This document shows positions 59,401 through 64,000 of a DNA stretch of 64,000 bases, piece by piece. Source of the stretch: Paraescarpia echinospica. Taxonomy: Eukaryota; Annelida; Polychaeta; Sabellida; Siboglinidae. Location of the stretch: positions 45,527,506 through 45,591,505 of the forward strand of contig CM034532.1 of assembly GCA_020002185.1 (NCBI GenBank). Direction: 5' to 3'. The position numbers and the translations under genes were made by a program. The notes below the pieces were generated by a model. The model did no database searches. It had not been told where the DNA came from and saw only the letters and a program-made list of their open reading frames with translations. Within the stretch, counting starts at the first letter, position 1, and each line of letters begins with the position of its first letter.

Positions 59401-62400
59401 TGCTGTATAAGAATGTTTACTTATTTTTTACCTGTACAGACTTTCTTTTTTAATAAGATAGCTGCGTCAGCGCAACTAATGTCACAGGGTGAGAAAGCTA
59501 CGGACAATGCAACATGTTCGCAATTATGTTTATGTTTTGCATTGTTTATGGATGTGATTTGGCAGAGATTTGTGCTAGCTACATGTCAGTTATATGTTTT
59601 AATGTTTCTTGGGTGTTTTACAGAATCACAGTAATGTCACAAATGTTTAAAACACACACAACTTGGTATGTTAACAGAATTAAGTAATAAGAAGTTACAT
59701 GCAGAAAACTAGACGCCAACATATATTGTATATTGCTGAATTTGTACAAAAGCTGTGGAGAATTGGATGCATTTCGCTAAAAAGTCATGGTCTGAGGATT
59801 AAATAAATGTGTGGAGCATAGTGGCTAGAGCATCGGACTAAGTTCAAATCCTCTGCTGCCGTGTCAAACTGTGCGAAAGTTTGTTCACTCTACATTGCTC
59901 CAGTTCACTCACCTGTATGAATCTTTATGCATTAATAGCAGTGTGACTGAATGCTGCCCAGAGAAGTTAAGTTGGTGTTCAATTCATTGAGCAGGTCTGC
60001 CAGGGAGTAAAGTTTAAAGCACTTTAAGCAGTCCTAATGACTGGATATTGCGCTATATAAGAACTTACCTTTATTTGATGAGCAGGTGTGTGCTTGCAGA
60101 GTGTGGCTCGTACCAACAACTGACAGAGTGCCTGCAGTATGTGCTAGACTGTCTCAAGGCTGGAACTGTACAACCCAGGGTAACTAGTGAATGTAGTAAT
60201 ATGGATCCTCGCAGGCCAGGGATGGAAGTTATACTACACTGTCACTACCATCTCATGCAATGATTGGATGTGTGCTGAATCACTTGTTCTTATCCCATGA
60301 TTCCTGGAACTAGCTCAACTTCAAAAGGCAGTTCAAGGAAATGCTTATAGCCAGCAACGAAGGATGATGACAATTAAATCCAGTTTGCATTCAATAAGAA
60401 TTATTTCCCATGAAGATCTGTAATAACTGATATTTCTTTTTAAGTGAACACCAGCCAATGCTGGACAATTTCTTTGCCATTTTAGACTTGTAATTGGCCG
60501 CATTATGAATCAAATTTCAATGAGAAAATTAAACTGACTGATAAAGTGGCCATTTCCAAGGGTGGCCGTTTCTGAGAGGTGGCTGCGTTGAGGGGTTCAC
60601 ATGTATTAGAGTAAATATGTAGAAGGTATAGCACCCGCCAAGTTGCATTTAATAATCCCAATACATTGTTCACAGTTTGAATGTTACACCACAGAACATT
60701 CAAATAGTGAACATCTATTGGCAGTGCAGTGGAGGCAGGTAGGGCTAACTGCAAATCCTGGAATTGCTCTTTGAAGTTGTTTGATTCCCACAATCAAGTG
60801 GGACAAAGTAGAACTCATTCAGCAAACGTCATGATTATATATTACATCCCCTGGCTTGACAGGATGATTACGGGCAAGAGAACAGACAGAGTTGCTTTAG
60901 ACTATAACAAATTGATCAGTTTTGTGGCATTGTATGTGATGTGATGTGATAAAATAAACAAATTTTGTTCCACTGTTAGTCTGTGGACAGGACGGAGAGA
61001 CACAAAGAGAATACGGCCCAAGCGTACGATGCATGTATGCCAGTGTTGCTATGTGGTACCTGTGGGTTATACCACATGTCAACATGAATGACCACATGAC
61101 AGATATCTCAAAATTAGGCAGAAGACCCAATAGTTAATGGTATTTGTTAGTATATTTTAAAAGATCCTGGGTACAGCAATGATCAAAAGCTTGGGACTAA
61201 ACAGACGGAGTAAGATTAATCAAATATGTATTGTCTTCCTCTCATGTGGGTATTTTCACAACCGTAGGTTATGATTACTATCATGTTGAATTAATTAATT
61301 AATTGCTGTTATAGATTCACCGCCGAAACAAGTCGCAACTCGGTCAATTTGTGCGTGACGCATACTACAACAAGATGGTGGTGCCCCCTCTTGTTGACAT
61401 ACTGCCACTACAACTGCTTGTGGAGACGGGCATTGAGAAACTGGCTGCCGACTATTCTGCCACGCTCATTGGTATGACTTGTTGGTATGACTCAGTTGGT
61501 ATGACTTTGTGTGAGTTGAAGATATGACCCAAGGTCACCATTGAAACAGTTGAGCAATGCACAAATGATTGTTTACTCTTACATGTTAATTAGACAAAAT
61601 AGTCCATGAAAATTGATTTTATAAAGCATTTTGAGCATTTTAACGGAAATGGCACTTTATAAAAATTATTACCATTATTAACCACTCACGAATTTATAAC
61701 TTTATTTGATCCATTCTAATGAATGTAATAATTATTTAGATATTACAATGTTGATGTTGTATGGGTCTGTTCTTACCTGTGCAGGTAAAGAGCTGGTGAC
61801 GGCCGGTCATCTGACGTATTTTGTGGAGAGTGACATTGACACAGTTGAGCGGGTCTCCCGTCTGTACAAGTTGCATCTTGCGCTGGAGCTGGCCGTCATG
61901 TTAGAGCAACACCTCAATGTGCCCCGTGTCAATATCGGCGTCGCTGTGAGGTGAGGTGGTCGCAGGCCCTTAGCCGGGGACCCATTATTGCAACAGGTTT
62001 TTTTTAATCACAGCAGGTTTTTCTTTTTAAATAACGTGTTTGTGGTACTTAGATAACGGGTATTTTGTTTTTCAAATACCATGATTTTGTGTGGGAGCCT
62101 AATTGGTTTTGATTTTCCCAATGATCAGGTAGAAATATTTTTTTCATTGACATAAAACAGGCCTTTTTTATTAAAAATTATTGGTTACGTCGCGAGTTGC
62201 AGGCATAGGCACAGCTGCAACTATGCCGAGTTATTTAGTCTGTGTTTCACTGGAAACAGTTGCTTTGATCGCATTTAAAATTAAGTCCATATGTCTCAAT
62301 CAACCCGTGAAACGTGTAACTGGAATTTTGTGTTCATAGTTTAAATAAAAATTGAGAACTAATAAATTTGAAATATTCACAATCCTGGCTAAGGGCCTGG

Positions 62401-64000
62401 GTGGTCGCATAAATTTGCAAAATTCCCAAAGATGTATAGAATTATGTTTGTATGGGTGACCATTCGGTCGTCACTGTAATGTCGTGACACTGCACTGTAA
62501 TGGTTACAGTAATTAATTATCCCTGTCTGTGCTCCTACAGCAGAAACAATGTATGCTCCCGGACCATCCAGGAGGTAGAGTTAGTGCACAAGGTGGAAAT
62601 AAAGCATGGTTTGATATGCACTGGTCTTGTCTGTCCAAAAGTGTAGAAAACACTAAATTTGACTTAATCATTATAGTGGCGCTACCTATCAAGTGGAACA
62701 AGTATTAATGCACTTTGGCACAACTGTTGACATCAGAACTCGGAGCATGGTGCATTAATGTCTTGACAGTCATTTCACACCAGTTGACTCTGGCGTGGTT
62801 TTGTAATCCATTTTGGATATTGGGGAGGGTGGATGGTGGTTTATACCAATATGAAACAAACTGTTTTCGAACAGCACACTTGACCCCCACATTCCATGGT
62901 ACACATCTTTTACACAAGTCAAATATATTCAAATTTTATGTAGTCCTATGTTTGTCTCCCATACATATGTTTGTAAGTAAAAAGCATTAATATTTACATG
63001 CTTTGTCCTACAGAAACGCCCTACAATATTACGAGACAAACACAGCCGATGAGAGCCACACATTTACGGTTTCCGTCCCTACAAGTACGGGCAGCGCAAT
63101 ATTTGAAAGGTGAGGAAAAATAATATGGCGATGTTACTTTTAAGGTTTGGTTGCTAAATCTAAATATGGCTGCAATGTATATTGGTGTTTTCCTTCAGAT
63201 CTATTATATGGTATGTGTATTTAAAACTGCACTTTTCACACAAAGCCAGACTTTTCTCAGCAGCATGGCTGAATGCTTTCCGGAGAAGTCAACTGGATGT
63301 TAACAGAACATGTCTGCCAAGGGACTAAATGTAGAAAGCTTTGAATTATCTTAAAGGACTGTGTTATATAAGAATATAATTACCTTTCAAAAGTACAACT
63401 TGCACAAATATAAAATACAGATAAATAATTCTGGGTCACAATACCTAACATAGATTACGAAGTAGTATATTAGTTTCTACCAACTAATCTCACAACACAA
63501 ACATCTCTTGAATCTTTCAAGACGGCTTTAAAGACGCACATTTTTTTTATCCTTGCACAAATTTAAATAGGACTGCAACTTCATTTTATGACAATATATT
63601 GATTTTTCATAATTCTTAATTTGTTTTATAACTAATTGAAACTTACTTTTTAATTTTTACTTGTTTTAGCTACTTGATGTTTATATTTATTCTACTTTTA
63701 TAGATTACTTTCCTTTAGCTGATTGATGTTGAAATATCTTAAGTAAACAATGTATTTATTTATTTTAATATAAAAAAATGCTTTAATCTACTGATGTTTA
63801 TTAACTGAAGTTTTGTATTCTTGTTACCGACTGGTATTTTAAATGTTTTATTTGTATTTTTATCCATTAGTTTTATGTACAGCACTGCAAACATTAATGA
63901 ATATAACATTATATAAAATAAATATAATTATTATTGTGCCAGACATTATTGTACTGCAGTGTATAACGATCTAGTTGTGTAATAACTGCAGGTGTCAGCC
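50420..64000 (+). CDS. ZWILCH: ZWILCH, kinetochore RZZ complex subunit (3' end beyond window)
   Basis: Fourteen exons: 50420-50445, 51543-51579, 51928-52047, 52776-52963, 53576-53742, 54384-54463, 55452-55607, 56353-56424, 57011-57104, 58295-58444, 60100-60179, 61315-61471, 61785-61950, 63014-63109. Phases agree throughout; about 529 residues are covered, against roughly 590 in the human protein. Recognition rests on VPVWALCEDS-type and MGVYVTTNKQN segments, VDLDFTDHLWNVLRG, GSYQQLTECLQYVLDCLKAG, PLQLLVETGIEKLAADYSA and ELVTAGHLTYFVESDIDTVE, which follow Zwilch in order. Family knowledge: with ROD and ZW10 it forms the RZZ complex that recruits dynein/Spindly and Mad1-Mad2 to unattached kinetochores. 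A further exon may begin at 63992 after ACTGCAG. An acidic/Ser-rich insert (residues about 62-120) looks less conserved. The second ATG at 50426 is an alternative start. Confidence 0.93.
50810..51040 (+). mobile_element. LINE ORF2 3'-end relic
   Basis: A short frame reads WNSLPPSIVSSTSLNSFQ, the typical C-terminal end of a non-LTR retrotransposon ORF2, preceded by out-of-frame pieces (NIWKQLFPSHNK). Broken by stops. Intron 1 of ZWILCH. Confidence 0.65.
51751..51985 (+). repeat. Minisatellite of ZWILCH exon 3 acceptor plus exon start, 4 copies
   Basis: Units of about 45-60 bp, each with TTTGTAG (or GTATTAG) followed by a variant of TTTGAAGTATTCACTGACGA and ACTGAAAGATGTC. The last copy is the real acceptor (AG at 51927) and the first 55 bases of exon 3. 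The three upstream copies are diverged, and some carry changes that break the reading frame (for example AGTGATAGTACATACC). Confidence 0.9.
52505..52700. repeat. Pyrimidine-rich dispersed repeat, copy 1 (pair with 57640-57795)
   Basis: Both copies share GAGTGAGGCTAGCCTCGAT-like sequence, then CACTGATC.TGCACTG, then TCTCCACCAACC, in the same order and orientation, one in ZWILCH intron 3 and the other in intron 9. Non-coding. Confidence 0.6.
53036..53098. repeat. 22-bp tandem repeat, 3 copies
   Basis: Three head-to-tail copies of GTGGAGGTGACAGTTTGCAT with TGT, 70 bases into ZWILCH intron 4. Not related to the flanking exon edges. Confidence 0.85.
53795..53990 (-). mobile_element. LINE 3' end, antisense copy of the 28293 family
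   Basis: On the minus strand it follows 28520-28760: coding remnants, TCAGAAGGGTGGATTTTACA, then TTGGACTCTCGATAAGCC and CTTCCTTGTTG. Diverged, with a deletion in the middle. Intron 5 of ZWILCH, antisense to the gene. Confidence 0.75.
54686..55176. mobile_element. hAT-like MITE, 491 bp, with 8-bp target duplication
   Basis: Starts TAGTGTTGGGATTCGGTTTG and ends TTAATCGGAACAGCACTG, imperfect inverted repeats. Flanked by a perfect ATTATAGT duplication at 54678-54685 and 55177-55184. Internal ATCGATGATTGATTG and CAATCAATCATCGAC arms are inverted. Non-coding; ZWILCH intron 6. Confidence 0.8.
55135..55450. repeat. Duplicated intron tail before ZWILCH exon 7
   Basis: Two diverged tandem copies of about 150 bp: each contains the MITE right end (TTAATCGGAACA.CACT), then TGTTTTTAAGGAA, then TGTAACTTTGACTGGACCTG. 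Copy 1 runs to about 55290, copy 2 to 55450, directly before the real acceptor (GCTAG at 55451). Copy 1 has ACCAATCACCAG where copy 2 has the functional GCTAG. Confidence 0.7.
56490..56700. repeat. Probable DNA-transposon terminal fragment
   Basis: Contains GTGGTCACCTCGGTAATATAG and GCCACCTCAG, resembling the terminal sequences of pogo/Tigger-like elements in invertebrates. 60540-60600 has a comparable GTGGCCGTTTCTGAGAGGTGG. Weak evidence; no transposase. Confidence 0.35.
57400..57620. repeat. TCTATAGAATTC-type repeat, copy 3
   Basis: Same family as 27120-27350 and 27555-27720: GTAGAATTCTGTA, CACCATAACAATTGTAGAG, ending GGTCACCATGTGG. Intron 9 of ZWILCH. Confidence 0.55.
57900..58165. repeat. 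Duplicated intronic block, copy 1 (pair with 59540-59775)
   Basis: Shares ATGTCAGTTATATGTTTTAA, then TGTTTCTTG.GT.TTTTACAGA, then AAAACACA and a GTGGGGAATTGGAT end with 59540-59775. The two copies flank ZWILCH exon 10, about 1.6 kb apart, same orientation. Confidence 0.7.
58790..59400 (+). repeat. tRNA-derived SINE with six tandem heads
   Basis: Six copies of a 62-63 bp unit (58790-59165), each with ATATATGGGGTGCAGTGG and TATAGTGATTAGACCGTCAG, an A-box region, and CCCACTCGAGGGTT. Only the last copy continues into a full B box (GGTTCGAATCC) and the SINE body and tail (to about 59400). Earlier copies switch from GGGTT to ACATG at the junction. The unit length keeps one frame open, giving a spurious 183-codon reading frame. 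Intron 10 of ZWILCH. Confidence 0.9.
59540..59775. repeat. Duplicated intronic block, copy 2 (pair with 57900-58165)
   Basis: See 57900-58165; here the block runs from TTTGGCAGAG to GGAGAATTGGATGC, lying just upstream of the SINE at 59812. Confidence 0.7.
59812..60072 (+). repeat. tRNA-derived SINE, plus strand
   Basis: Head GAGCATAGTGGCTAGAGCAT with a damaged B box (AGTTCAAATCC), full body and tail (AGCAGTCCTAATGACTGGAT, then GCGCTATATAAGAACTTACC). It ends about 28 bases before ZWILCH exon 11, so its tail forms part of the acceptor region. Confidence 0.8.
60590..60830 (-). repeat. Dispersed repeat (inverted partner of 43298-43540)
   Basis: See 43298-43540. On the minus strand contains CTACTTTGTCCCACTTGATT and AACATTCAAACTGTGAACAA. 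ZWILCH intron 11. Confidence 0.5.
61964..62398. mobile_element. MITE, 435 bp, with 9-bp target duplication
   Basis: Ends AGGCCCTTAGCCGGGG and CCTGGCTAAGGGCCT are inverted repeats. Flanked by the perfect 9-bp duplication GGTGGTCGC at 61955-61963 and 62400-62408. It is inserted 13 bases after the end of ZWILCH exon 13, keeping the donor GTGAGG intact. Non-coding. Confidence 0.85.
63110..63991. other. ZWILCH intron 14, AT-rich
   Basis: Apart from the SINE fragment at 63260-63392, this is AT-rich with no recognisable exon. ACTGCAG at 63985-63991 is a credible acceptor with compatible phase (AG|G TGT CAG), so the next exon may begin at 63992 and run off the window. Confidence 0.45.
63260..63392 (+). 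repeat. SINE 3' part (same family as 5408)
   Basis: Headless copy: GCATGGCTGAATGCTTTCC, ACAGAACATGTCTGCCAAGG, then TTAAAGGACTGTGTTATATA. ZWILCH intron 14. Confidence 0.65.

Overview
The window is animal nuclear DNA: intron-rich, AT-rich, GT-AG introns, tRNA-derived SINEs, LINE relics, a decayed Ty3/gypsy element and many hairpin-forming transposon remnants. Gene content (KLHL, ZWILCH, an LDH2/MDH2 dehydrogenase that vertebrates lack, a DRC10-like fragment) points to a marine invertebrate. The repeated minisatellites lying across exon-intron borders recall amphioxus, where I remember such repeats being described as 'mirages' (from memory, unchecked). Cephalochordate is my best guess; a mollusc or another invertebrate is not excluded. 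All exon models were built by hand from splice signals, phase continuity and family resemblance.

Layout. 1-9410: a six-coding-exon BTB-BACK-Kelch gene on the minus strand, introns full of repeats. 9411-19233: gene-poor, with a degraded gypsy element with both LTRs (11271-13853), microsatellites, a 26-bp minisatellite, and an orphan minus-strand exon of a DRC10/IQCD-like ciliary gene followed by about 20 tandem copies of its own splice acceptor. 19234-30152: plus-strand LDH2/MDH2-family dehydrogenase, 11 exons, 994 aa, with ten 60-residue tandem repeats between a mitochondrial-type leader and the enzyme. 31519-49856: a 12-exon minus-strand gene for a 606-aa EF-hand/coiled-coil protein; its second-last intron by position (intron 10) holds a same-strand 114-codon ORF followed by a textbook histone-type 3' stem-loop and U7-type downstream element. 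50420-64000+: ZWILCH (RZZ kinetochore complex), 14 exons seen, C-terminus beyond the window, head-to-head with the coiled-coil gene.

Most unusual: four independent minisatellites (16733-18010, 25361-25703, 36828-37776, 51751-51985), each made of an exon edge plus the adjoining splice site, in four different genes and on both strands; and a non-histone ORF carrying a complete replication-dependent-histone 3' processing signal. The genes are not an operon. ZWILCH is mitotic, the coiled-coil and DRC10-like products look ciliary, the others are unrelated.
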